Shown: piece by piece, positions 34,331 to 44,809 of the stretch
How the letters are laid out: each line of letters opens with the position of its first letter
How positions within the stretch are numbered: position 1 is the first letter of the stretch
Assembly: GCA_035610365.1 (NCBI GenBank)
Contig: CM069434.1
Span: forward strand, 98,568,806-98,632,805
Direction of reading: 5' to 3'
From: Aquatica leii
Lineage: Eukaryota > Arthropoda > Insecta > Coleoptera > Lampyridae
DNA length: 64,000 nucleotides
Translations under genes and position numbers: made by a program
Notes under the pieces: model-generated
What the model saw: the letters and a program-made list of their open reading frames with translations, nothing else
Told to the model about the DNA's origin: nothing
The model's database searches: none

Positions 34331-35627
34331 TGTTACAAGCTTTTGGTGGTTTTACGAACCTGCACGGCCAACTCTCAATAGTCGGAGAGAGGGTAAGGTT
34401 CCTAGACAATAATGAAAAGATATTTAAGGGCGCCAGAGCCTATCCAAAGTCAGTTCTGCCTGCTCACAACAGAATGGTAAGAAACTTGTAACTAGATGTT
34501 AGGTTCGTAACCGCTGAAAGAAACGAATAAAAGGAAAAGAAACTCAATCGTTAATAACAATGGTACTTTAATTCCTCTATAAAGATAAATCTATTAACAA
34601 CTAAATAGTCAAATATAAGCCGGTACTGTAGAGAACATAGAAAAGAGAATAGCAACAGGATCGGCAACTTACACTACACGTCAAACAAGAGTGTAAGTAC
34701 TATAACATGTATAAAACTTTATCAGTAAGTAACATTAACAATGATAATTGATTGTGGATATAAGCAGCAAGCGATAAGTAATTTATCTAAATTAATTTAG
34801 TAACAAACACAAGTAACAAATCAATTCGAACATACAATTAGCAAAGATAATAAGTCGTGAGTTTACACCGTAGCGACAACGCATAAATAAGTAAAAATTG
34901 ACTTACCAAATTTCAGGGTAGTTTCAGAAAAACGTTTTTCTTACGGCCTCCTGCAATTGAACTTCCTGAAAAACATAGTCGTGTCTACCTGGCGACTCAC
35001 AAACTACAAATAAAGACACATTTAAGGGACAGTAATCGAACCGACACTTATCGTCTGCTGTTACATTAATGTTACGCCTATGGTGGTATTAAGTAATTGC
35101 CTCCGAATAGAATTCAATCGTATCCAATAATTATGATCTTCCGAACAATGTGATAGTCATCAAGGTTAAGTTATTGCCTCCGAATGGAAATTCAATCGTA
35201 TCCAGTAATTAAGATCTTCCGCTTTCGATTATAGTTTTTCCTTGAGGATTTTATGTAACGGTACGAATACCCCTATTCATGAAGGTGGCACATGGCGCTA
35301 ACCAAAAAGACATAAAAATTACGTTTAATTAAAGAAAGAATAAAATCACTTACTCTGCGTGGATGAAATCAATTATTTAAGAGAAACTACTAATTTCCAT
35401 CGTGTCCCAACACGTGGATGATTCTTGAAAACGATATTCAATTCACGCAGACATAGGTACTAACATGCACGATGTTAAAGTGAAAATGCCGGTTTTTCAC
35501 CGGATGTCGTCGACTCAATACAAAGTGACTAACGAACCCGATAGATGGCGTCAAGAAATATAAAAGTGATTTTTAATTTTACGTCGAAAACACATAGGCG
35601 TACCTAATGAAAATTTTGACCGTAACA
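34331..35627 (-). repeat. 3' LTR of the non-autonomous element
   Basis: 1297 bp. TGTTACAAGC at the left and GACCGTAACA at the right on the plus strand. About 98.7% identical by eye to 39743-41038. Contains an internal near-duplicate block (TTGCCTCCGAAT.GAATTCAATCGTATCCA.TAATTA) at about 35,095 and 35,173. Confidence 0.92.
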
Positions 35628-35640
35628 GATTCCCCCCCAG
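35628..35640 (-). promoter_or_regulatory. polypurine tract
   Basis: On the minus strand GCTGGGGGGGAATC directly precedes the TGTTAC start of the 3' LTR, the expected place and composition of the plus-strand DNA primer. Confidence 0.8.
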
Positions 35641-37721
35641 CAAGATAAAAGCGTGGAGCGAGAATAACGAAAACAAAGCTAAACTGAAGATAGAAATTTA
35701 GGCATACGCCAAGGATAGAACCCTAAAATCCAAAACCAACCCCAAAGCACAATAACACCCAACCCCAGAAGAAACGTAGATAAAAGAAATTTTCTCGGTT
35801 TACTAAGCATCACCAACCAGATGTGTCCAAAAGTCGCATGAAGCGGAATGATACTTCAAAGAACCAGAAACTCAACTAACCGAATAGAAGTATCAGCACA
35901 GGTACTCGTTGAAAGTCGACAACAGTCGTTACGCTAAAAAGCCAGAAAGCAACGCAGTCCCATAGACCTTACTGATCGACAGTACTAAGTAACCCCAGAG
36001 GAAAAGAAGAATGATAGGAAAGAAAAGAAGTAATCTAAGTCTCCAAAGCTAACTAAGCTAACGAAGTAAAAGGAAAAAGTATGTAGATGTTGCATTGTGA
36101 TACGCGAGTTAGAAGAAAGCCAAAAAGAAAAACTAATGCAGTTGTGCTCAACAAGTCGTCAACAGACGATATGAGATTCTTCCACCAAAAAACCCAAACA
36201 GATCCTAAAGATCTAAGCAAAGAAAACCAACGAAGAAATCTCAAGCAAAAAGAAAGATTCTGATTAAAAGTCGACATAAGTCGGACTACCAAAAAGGCAG
36301 AGAAAAAAAAATCAGTAATCCCAGAGTCACACCAATAAAGTTACCAAAAAGCAAAACGCTAAATGAGTGTCAATCCGAAAGAAATCCAAACCGCGAAACC
36401 CAAAACAAAACCAAAGAAAAGAAAGAAAAAGAAGTAAGAGTCAATAAAGAATAGAAAACTTCACTTGCTAATTGAGCATCGTGAGTTAGTGCTCGTTGCG
36501 TTGGAATGTCACGTTGGAACTTAAATGCCGAAGAACGGATTAGAATATTCTAAGAGCAAAAGAAACCCAAAGAAGAGAAATATCCTAACGGTGACTAACA
36601 ACATCAAAAATGCCGACTAAGCGGAAGTACAAAGTACAAGAAGCGACGTTGCAGTCTATTCGAAGCTTCAACCCAAAAACAATAAGACAAAAACCCACTA
36701 AACCCAATACAGCAAGAAAAGTACCTAAGAACGAAAAGAAAAAAAAACACAGTTGCAGTGAACACTAAAGAAGGAAGTTACTAAAAAGAAAAAAAAGAAA
36801 GTGTTCAAGCAACAAGACCAAGATAAAATAAAAAAAAAGAAACAGATAATTGCCCTAAAGACAAACCTTCCAAAGCAAAAGAAAAAAAGAAAAGAATTAA
36901 AAGTAAGAAAGACAAGAAAGGCAGAAAAGAAACAGACGGAGAAAGATAAGACAAGGTGTAAATGTCTGATTCGTTCTTCTCTCCGTAGAAGAAACGAAAG
37001 GGAGCGACCAACCCTTCAATGCCCAACCAACCGCCTAAGGGAGCGAACCACAAAGAGAATCAACGAAAAAAATAATGGTTGGTACATAGAAAAGATAGGT
37101 AGGCCCAAGAAGAAAAAATGATAAAAAGTAGAAAAGATAAGAGATAGAGAAAGACGGAGAAAGATAAGGCTTGATGTTAATGCCTGATTCATTCTTCACC
37201 CCGTAGAAGAATGAAAAGAGAGACCACCCTACGGTGCCCATCCAACCGCCCTATATAATCAAAAGAAAAAGAAAGAGAAGAGAAAAGATATTACAGTTAG
37301 TCATAGACCAAGAGCGTACCAATTGCTGTCCCAAATTGGAAAGTTTACTTCAAGACTTTAAGGCCGACGAGCGGAATAGAAAACTCAAGAAAAGAAAAAT
37401 CAAATCCAACAGTAAAAGAGAGAATTCTATAGATGACGTACCAATCCAAATAGGCCGACTAAGCGGATATAAATATATGCAGACGGAAAGGTAGTCTGTC
37501 CTGAAGTATGATGGAGAAGAAAACAACCAAAACCAAAAGCACTAGAAACTTAAGCAAAGAAAAGAAAATCGGTGACAGCAATATGAGAAGAACAATTGGG
37601 TAGCATCCAAGCTACAACCAACAAGATACCGACGACGTATTCAAAGACTCGAACCACCAAAACCGAAAGAAAAGAACTAAAAGAATAGCAAAGGTTGAAA
37701 GTCGAAAGCCCAAAAAGCGAA
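35641..37721. other. non-coding internal region of the LTR element
   Basis: Strongly purine rich on the plus strand, with no domain recognised. Contains a diverged direct repeat with the phrases TGTCTGATTCGTTCTTC...CCGTAGAAGAA and TGCCTGATTCATTCTTC...CCGTAGAAGAA (about 36,963 and 37,182). Open frames here (for example 36,801-37,121) are explained by A/G-rich composition. Confidence 0.6.
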
Positions 37722-39050
37722 CTAGCACTTACGACGCTTGCGACGCCGATGAAAGCGAAGAGAACGATTAGAAGAAGGAGATAGTAAAAAATAATTAGAA
37801 GCGAATGAAGAAGGAGGTGCAAAAGCAATAGCAGCGGCCTTTACATCCGGAGAAATAGCACGATCTTTATGTATACGCGTAGACCTTACAGCGACATCAG
37901 TGTTGGAAAGCTTCGTTCTACTTGGCAAAATGTGACGTGACCTAATAGGCTTGCTTCGTCGCGAATTCGAACAAGAACAATGACGTATGAACTCGGCAAC
38001 CTTAGGTCTCATATGAGGCCAGTAACAATGACACCGAAGAGCTCCCAACGTACTCCTAACACTGAGGTGATCACAATTAGATGTAATGTGGTGATCCTGA
38101 ATAAGTTGCTTGCGCTGGTCCGATGCTACAACTAACTTCCAAACGCAAGGATCAGAAGTGGAAATGCGTACACGTTTACATAAAAGATTTTTCACAACAC
38201 ACCAACGAGAGAAACGACGAGGAGAAGCAGTAACTTTAGATATCATACCTAAATACCAAGGATCAGTAGTAGGCCTAATAATCCTAGAAACTGAAAAGAA
38301 ATTAGGGGGAAGAGAAAGAAGAGAACGAACAGTACGTAAAGGCTTATCACCTTGAGAACGACAACGAACACAAGTATTGGGAGGAGAAGTAGTAAGAGAG
38401 CAAGTAGCAGAAGAGACGGAAGTAGAAATCTTATTAGCAAAGACTACCGATGGCTCTTGAACTTTGTCACCAACCTCTGTTGTAGAGAAGTGGAAAGAAT
38501 CGCGAGAATTGATGTTAGACTCCAAACGCTTGCCTAAAGATAATAATTGAGCAATAGATGTAATCTCAATCAACGCTAAAGGAAGTTGATAGAAAGGCGT
38601 TAGATTTCGACGAATAACCTTGAGCTGCATTTGCTCTGAGACCGGTTCTGCTAGCTGAAGAAAAAGGTATCGCATAATGGTAACGTAAGTACCGATGGTT
38701 TCGTTAGCTCCCATCGTACGACTGCGAATAGTATCCATCAAGCGCTCATCATAATCCAAAGGTAAAAACTCAGACTTCAACAAAGCAGCAACATCATCCC
38801 ACGAACGTAACGAACTTCGATTCGTCCTAAAAACAAGAAGGGCTTTGCCAGATAAAACCTCAAAAGCTGAAAGAAAAAGTTGATGTTGTGAAACACCACG
38901 AGACAAACACAACTCGTCAATACGAATAAGAAATTCTATAAGTAAAGAAGGATCTTCACCCAAAAAAGTAACATTCCAATTACCTAAATTCGTTTCGGAA
39001 TCAGAGTCCGAAGAAGTAAGAAATGGCGGTTCTTCATCTGAAGAATACAT
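37722..39050 (-). CDS. gag: gag-derived open frame with integrase zinc-finger-like tail
   Basis: 442 codons starting MYSSDEEPPFLTSSDSDSET. Residues about 25-190 have the look of an insect gypsy gag capsid region (FLGEDPSLLIEFL, RSWDDVAALLKSEFLP, IGTYVTIMRYLF). Residues about 270-370 resemble the start of a gypsy integrase (DPWYLGMISKV..., WKLVVASDQRK..., an H-H-C-C arrangement ending HCSCSN). No protease, reverse transcriptase or RNase H sequence lies between. A gag protein that still packages RNA could let the element move with enzymes from a complete relative; that is inference. The fossil looks intact as a reading frame. Confidence 0.7.
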   Translation of the reverse strand: MYSSDEEPPFLTSSDSDSETNLGNWNVTFLGEDPSLLIEFLIRIDELCLSRGVSQHQLFLSAFEVLSGKALLVFRTNRSSLRSWDDVAALLKSEFLPLDYDERLMDTIRSRTMGANETIGTYVTIMRYLFLQLAEPVSEQMQLKVIRRNLTPFYQLPLALIEITSIAQLLSLGKRLESNINSRDSFHFSTTEVGDKVQEPSVVFANKISTSVSSATCSLTTSPPNTCVRCRSQGDKPLRTVRSLLSLPPNFFSVSRIIRPTTDPWYLGMISKVTASPRRFSRWCVVKNLLCKRVRISTSDPCVWKLVVASDQRKQLIQDHHITSNCDHLSVRSTLGALRCHCYWPHMRPKVAEFIRHCSCSNSRRSKPIRSRHILPSRTKLSNTDVAVRSTRIHKDRAISPDVKAAAIAFAPPSSFASNYFLLSPSSNRSLRFHRRRKRRKC

Positions 39051-39720
39051 ATCTAAAACAATAACAAGTAGACAAGAAAGTAACCAAAGCAGTCAATTAC
39101 GACAGAAATCTGCCACCACGTGCCTGACAAAAATTAAAAATAACAGTAAGTACCAGCCGTATTACTACCCAGTAAGTAATTCAATAAGAAAAAAAAACAA
39201 CTTAATCGACGTAGTCGAGTCAATCCAAAATCAAAGCGAAGGTCCGATTAAAAGAAACGTAAGCAAAGTGCTAATCTACAGTCAAACTGCAGCACTAAAG
39301 AAAAATAAAAGTAAAAGTTAATGAAGTAACTCAGACGTCCAGTCTAGTAGCAATAACTAAGTAAAGAAAGCAAAGTAAAATCGAACCCACGTAAGACTAA
39401 GAAAAGAATCAATAAAGCTAGAAGAATTTATGATCGCACACACTAAATCGATAGCAAGTCAACAATATAAACTACCTATTCCTGCTAGTAATCCTATACT
39501 AATTAGAGAAAAAAAATCTAAACAGCAGAAAGAATTATAACGAATGAGAAATTCAAAAAAGAATCGAAAAGTCGGGTAGCCAATTTGTTACACACTAAGA
39601 CTAGAGAAATTCAACAGTATAAGTTAGCTATGAGTACCAGTAATCCTACGCTAATCACACTTAAAGAAAATAGCTAAAAGAAATGTAGTGAAATGAGAAC
39701 TTCGATATGAAAAAATCGAG

Positions 39721-39738
39721 GCCCCACGTTGGGCGCCA
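39721..39738 (-). promoter_or_regulatory. primer-binding site, tRNA-Lys type
   Basis: On the minus strand TGGCGCCCAACGTGGGGC begins four bases after the 5' LTR end. It is complementary over 18 bases to the 3' end (with CCA) of insect tRNA-Lys(CTT) as I remember it. Confidence 0.85.
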
Positions 39739-39742
39739 AATT

Positions 39743-41038
39743 TGTTACAAGCTTTTGGTGGTTTTACGAACCTGCACGGCCAACTCTCAATAGTCGGAGA
39801 GAGGGTAGGGTTCCTAGACAATAATGAAAAGATATTTAAGGTCGCCAGAGCCTATCCAAAGTCAGTTCTGCCTGCTCACAACAGAATAGTAAGAAACTTG
39901 TAACTAGATGTTAGGTTCGTAACCGCTAAAAGAAACGAATAAAAGGAATAGAAACTCAATCGTTAATAACAATGGTACTTTAATTCCTCTATAAAGATAA
40001 ATCTATTAACAACTAAATAGTAAAATATAAGCCGGTACTGTAGAGAATATAGAAAAGAGAATAGCAACAGGATCGGCAACTTACACTACACGTCAAACAA
40101 GAGTGTAAGTACTATAACATGTATAAAACTTTATCAGTAAGTAACATTAACAATGATAATTGATTGTGGATATAAGCAGCAAGCGATAAGTAATTTATCT
40201 AAATTAATTTAGTAACAAACACAAGTAACAAATCAATTCGAACGTACAATTAGCAAAGATAATAAGTCGTGAGTTTACACCGTAGCGACAACGCATAAAT
40301 AAGTAAAAATTGACTTACCAAATTCCAGGGTAGTTTCAGAAAAACGTTTTTCTTACGGCCTCCTGCAATTAAACTTCCTGAAAAACATAGTCGTCTCTAC
40401 CTGGCGACTCACAAACTACAAATAAAGACACATTTAAGGGACAGTAATCGAACCGACACTTATCGTCTGCTGTTACATTAATGTTACGCCTATGGTGGTA
40501 TTAAGTAATTGCCTCCGAATAGAATTCAATCGTATCCAATAATTATGATCTTCCGAACAATGTGATAGTCATCAAGGTTAAGTTATTGCCTCCGAATAGA
40601 ATTCAATCGTATCCAGTAATTAAGATCTTCCGCTTTCGATTATAGTTTTCCCTTGAGGATTTTATGTAACGGTACGAATACCCCTATTCATGAAGGTGGC
40701 ACATGGCGCTAACCAAAAAGACATAAAAATTACGTTTAATTAAAGAAAGAATAAAATCACTTACTCTGCGTGGATGAAATCAATTATTTAAGAGAAACTA
40801 CTAATTTCCATCGTGTCCCAACACGTGGATGATTCTTGAAAACGATATTCAATTCACGCAGACATAGGTACTAACATGCACGATGTTAAAGTGAAAATGC
40901 CGGTTTTTTACCGGATGTCGTCGACTCAATACAAAGTGACCAACGAACCCGATAGATGGCGTCAAGAAATATAAAAGTGATTTTTAATTTTACGTCGAAA
41001 ACACATAGGCGTACCTAATGAAAATTTTGACCGTAACA
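39743..41038 (-). repeat. 5' LTR of the non-autonomous element
   Basis: 1296 bp, same ends as the 3' LTR. Followed on the plus strand by the CCTT duplication and then by hAT sequence. Confidence 0.92.
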
Positions 41039-41289
41039 CCTTAAAAATGATGAAAATATGCATTTATGCATGCAATGTGCAAATGCATATCTATCCTTGC
41101 TCTAGACTCATAATTGATTTTTTTAGAAATCTGTTTAGGGATAGATTAAACAATTATTAACAACATATTAAAAATTAAGATGTGGATATTTTTTAAAAAA
41201 AGGTGAAATGCGTTGGTAAATATATCATATTTTTACGTAGAGAATTGAAATATAAGATTAAACAAAAACGATGTCTATAAAAAGCTATA

Positions 41290-41545
41290 AAGGTGGAAAC
41301 GTTAAAAGCTGATGTTACACCCGCGTAATTCAAATAAATTTTGAATAAAACGCGTGCTAAAACCACATCGTATAAACATTGTAAGGTAACAATGTCAATG
41401 CAAATGGGAAAATGCTACGTGAATTGTCACATTTTCACATTTCCATTGGCATTGTTACCTTAAAATATGTTGTGGTTTTAGGCCGCGGTTTATTCAAAAC
41501 TCATTTGAATTACGCGGGTATAAAATCAGCTTTTAACATTTCCAT
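41290..41545. mobile_element. ~255-bp foldback MITE
   Basis: Left arm about 41,292-41,416 (GGAAACGTTAAAAGCTGAT ... CCCGCGTAATTCAAAT ... AAAACCACA ... AAGGTAACAATG) is repeated inverted at about 41,428-41,543. Arms of about 115 bp leave almost no loop. Ends beyond GGAAA are blurred and no target duplication is certain. The open frame 41,412-41,663 is a shadow. Confidence 0.75.
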
Positions 41546-43265
41546 CTCTACATCTATTTACATACTATTATTCACGCATAGTAAGTTTATGAGATGGCTC
41601 CGCTATCGTATTTTACTCATGTTAAAAACAATGTGCTTTTATACGTACCATAAGGAATGCTAAAGAATCTTGGCAGAAACAGGTTGATAAGTAATTGTAT
41701 TTTTCTAACGTCGATACCTAGTTTAAACATTCATGCAAATACCGGGCTGACGTGGTTAGACAACTTTTTACTTGATTTTTATTTGAAAATGTTGTCGAAT
41801 AAAACAAATGGCTTTCGTGATTCATGAAGTTCAACAAATTTTAATTTTATAGGCAATGAAACATAATTTTTTCTTTTAATATATTTTCAAGAACACTCAA
41901 TGCTAATGCGGATAGATATTATAAAATAAATTGTTTTATTATTTGATTCTATTTGTACAAATAATAAAAAAAGTAACTTTATATATCAAAAATAATGACA
42001 TTACTGAAAACGTACAATTCAAAAAGCTTAAGTTTTTAAATAGACTATTCGCACAATTATCCTACACAACTGGATTTATTTGGCCCTTTCGCTGCGCATG
42101 ACGATTTTTAGAGTTCAAAAAATGCACTCTCGAGAATATTCGCTTTGACCAGTTTTGAGCTTACAAATATATTTGCTTGAAACACTGTAGCGTAGTTTAT
42201 GTTCATCAATGATAATACTTTTATGTTCCGTTTGATACTTTTCTTGACACACTCAACTTACGAAAAAATAACGTCAGTAAAGTTTTTTTCATAAACGAAT
42301 TACCATTGTGCTGATTTGTGCTCAGTATGCGCTACCTTGTGGCGCAATAACATTTTTTTTTTCATTTACACTTTTTATTTTTTTTTTTAAATAGACATTT
42401 TTTGCGGCAAGAAATAACACATACTGCACAATAGTCACTTTTCATTTTATCGAAAATGGGAGGGGGCATGTATTATCGTAAAAACGGTTTTATTTTATAA
42501 AATCTGCAAATAAAAATAAAAAAAATATTTGACAGCACAAAGTAGCACATAATGAGCACAATTTGGCATACTAGCTATTTTTGGCTTTGTCGAAAAAGAC
42601 GGGGCTATCTGTTATAAAAATTAATTATCTTCGTAAAAACTGTTAATGAAGAAATACAGAAATTGTTTTTGCGGTACAAGTTAGCACGTATTGAAAACAA
42701 TACATCCCAATGGTCATTTCTTTGTTTATCAAAAAAGACGAGGCTAACTTTATGTACGTAAAATAACAAGCATATCAGATTTATCTACGGATCTCATGTT
42801 CAAAATATATTCAATTCTGCAACTTGGCTTTAGTCATGGGAGTCATAACTATATCTTTTGATTTTCCAACATTTTCTTTTCCAATTATTTTCAAATTTGT
42901 AGTCGCTTCTGTGCATATACTGTAATCTAAAACTTAGCTTGCTTTGCAATCGCAAATCATAAAAAATTTGATGCTAAAGCGATATTTATTTGATGGAATA
43001 TACTGTTTAAAGAAAAATTTTTATATAACATAAAGCTTTTATCTATACATAAATTCTGAAAAAAAATTTTTGAACGTTGTTCTCAAATAATCAACAATTA
43101 TTCGGATTTTAAGCAAATTATCTCTTCCAGTGGATTTCACATTCTTATCTGTAAAATGTAACAACCGTAAAATAAGTAAGAAACCATAACGCTTTAGAAG
43201 AGGTCTAAAAATTAGAATTGGTACATATGCGTCTGATGTCCAGTAGTCTTAAGTTTTTAATTTTT
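41546..43265. other. AT-rich DNA with degenerate tandem repeats
   Basis: From about 42,402 to 42,780 three diverged units of ~130-140 bp share phrases such as CACAATAGTCACTTTTCATTTT.TCGAAAA and GCACATAATGAGCACAAT...TTTGTCGAAAAAGACGGGGCTA. Otherwise nothing is recognised. Confidence 0.5.
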
Positions 43266-43481
43266 TCATTTTCGGCAATAGAATACAAATGAGTTGTGTA
43301 CATTTGTCTCTTTAGCTAGGTTTCTCATAATATTCTTTGTAAAAAAATAATAATGGAGAACATCAAGTTCAATTGGGGCTGCAGATAAATCTTTCACTTT
43401 ACAATCAGAATTGTCATTGTCAAAGTCATAAATAGTGGAAACAAAATTTTTTCGCGCAGTTTTTGTTGGTTGTTCTACCAA
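43266..43481 (-). CDS. short open frame, unknown
   Basis: 71 codons with varied, protein-like composition (DFDNDNSDCKVKDLSAAPIELDVLHYYF). The frame is closed upstream. No family recognised. It could be a fragment of a transposon gene or a chance frame. Confidence 0.2.
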   Translation of the reverse strand: MVEQPTKTARKNFVSTIYDFDNDNSDCKVKDLSAAPIELDVLHYYFFTKNIMRNLAKETNVHNSFVFYCRK

Positions 43482-43524
43482 CGCAACTTCCTCAGTGATT
43501 GACTACCTTTTTGAATTTTTTTTA

Positions 43525-43880
43525 TTTATGCATGGTAGATGCGTAAGTGTAAGCTGAGCGTTGTTGAAAATTCGACATAAAAAAATTCTTTTTTCAGAAA
43601 TAGCCACATCGTAATTTTTTAACATGTTATTAATTGTTTAATCCAAGTATAAACAAATTTGCAGAAATATCAAAATAGACTATTTTTGTGAAAATTGCGT
43701 TTGTTTATGCACGGTAGGTGCGAGAATGTAAGCTGAGCGTTGCTGCGGATTCGACGTAAAATAACTTTTTTTTTACATAACCATAATTTAATTTTTTAAT
43801 ATATTAATAATAATTCCTTAATCTATATATAAGCAAACTTGCAGAAAAATGTATTATGACTATATTTGTAAAAATTGCAC
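43525..43880 (+). repeat. two tandem units of ~179 bp
   Basis: TTTATGCATGGTAGATGCG...GTAAGCTGAGCGTTG at 43525 recurs as TTTATGCACGGTAGGTGCG...GTAAGCTGAGCGTTG at 43704; the sequence that follows also matches (AAAAATTGC at unit ends). Confidence 0.75.
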
Positions 43881-44329
43881 TATTGCAATTACATGTCTAA
43901 ATAAATGATTTTCAAATTTTTTTTCATTATTTTTAATAAAAATTATTTAAATAATAATAAATTATGTTTATGGCGTAATTTTTTTTGTTAACTTTAATTT
44001 GAAAACCTTTAAATGCTTTATATTGGCATTAAATTTAAAACGAATTTCTATGATTAGATCCATGGCTAACTTTACACCGGTAAAAACAAGTCGCAGCCTA
44101 AATTAACTACTTTGATACGTGCTTTTATTTTCACAGTCACTAAATCAGAACCGTGCATAATTTACCATAACTTTAGTTACGTTAATCATTTTAGTTTACA
44201 AAAACAACAGTGTTGATTTCAAATTATTTATTCTAAAAAATTTGCAAAAACCTACCGTATGAGAACACCTTAGAGAACAATGAATAAAACCAACTTATTA
44301 TTATTTTTTATTGTTTTTAACTGTCATAA
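43881..44329. other. AT-rich DNA without gene
   Basis: Nothing recognisable. Confidence 0.45.
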
Positions 44330-44580
44330 ATTTTAATTTTTCGCTATTGTAAACCGTCTTTGACAGTTTTGACACACTTGTCAACATAAACGTCAAATTA
44401 TTTTTGAAAGATTTTGAGACTTTGTGGGCCTCCTAGTCTCTGTTCGAGCAATAAAATGTTGTATTCAACTCGTTCCTGTCTAATTTGGACGCTTTTTTTC
44501 CCTCGAGGACTTTTTAAAAATGCCCTCTTGGGAAAAAAAGCGTCCAATTTACACAGGAACTCGTTAAATAAACTACTATT
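44330..44580 (+). mobile_element. LTR relic, same family as 1461-1600, with a hairpin
   Basis: Shares the block from TGTAAACCGT to AATAAAATGTTGTATT and TTTACACAG with 1461-1600. No internal element part is seen beside it, so it is a solo fragment. A 59-bp hairpin lies inside. Confidence 0.6.
44487..44545. repeat. 59-bp hairpin inside the LTR relic
   Basis: GGACGCTTTTTTTCCC (44487-44502) and GGGAAAAAAAGCGTCC (44530-44545) are perfect 16-bp inverted arms. AATTT flanks both sides (44482-44486, 44546-44550). The related LTR at about 1570-1582 lacks this segment. Confidence 0.85.
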
Positions 44581-44809
44581 ATTTTATTGACAGATCAAAA
44601 CAAACAACATAAAAATCATTGCCAAATCAATATAATATTCAGAAAGTACCTGGTCAAGTCACCCCCTGGCCAGATGCATTGATTTTCTTCCAGGCCTTGT
44701 ACACTTAATTTACGCATGTATAAACAAAATAAGAACAAAAAAAAGACAACCATTTGAATTTCTTAATTATTAGTCAAAGTAGCAATTGCAGCAAAGTCAA
44801 CAAACAAGC

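Larger units (their letters stand above)
34331..41038 (-). mobile_element. young non-autonomous gypsy-group LTR element (6.7 kb)
   Basis: Two direct LTRs of about 1.3 kb (34331-35627, 39743-41038) with TGTTAC...GTAACA ends and a 4-bp target duplication CCTT (34327-34330, 41039-41042). On the minus strand a tRNA-Lys type primer-binding site follows the 5' LTR and a G-rich polypurine tract precedes the 3' LTR. The internal region holds one long gag-derived open frame and no polymerase core, so it looks whole as a non-autonomous form. The LTRs differ by roughly 16-18 changes by eye (about 1.3%), so the insertion is recent compared with everything around it. It inserted into a hAT element. Confidence 0.9.
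32381..41099 (-). mobile_element. hAT-like transposon interrupted by an LTR element
   Basis: Left end CAAGGATAGTTATGCA (32381) and right end, inverted, CAAGGATAGATATGCA (41099), with ATGCAT-rich subterminal sequence on both sides. Subtracting the LTR element and its duplicated CCTT (6,712 bp) leaves about 2.0 kb. A relic transposase lies on the minus strand. The 8-bp target duplication is not clear; AGTCATAA (32370-32377) versus ACTCATAA, a few bases outside the right end, is an imperfect candidate. Confidence 0.75.

Noticed and set aside
36801-37121. Lysine/arginine-rich open frame in the LTR element interior
   Set aside because: Explained by A/G-rich composition; no domain and opposite to the element's coding strand.
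38110-38537. Plus-strand frames opposite the gag-derived frame
   Set aside because: Shadows of the minus-strand 442-codon frame.
41412-41663. 83-codon frame
   Set aside because: Overlaps the foldback MITE arm; no domain.
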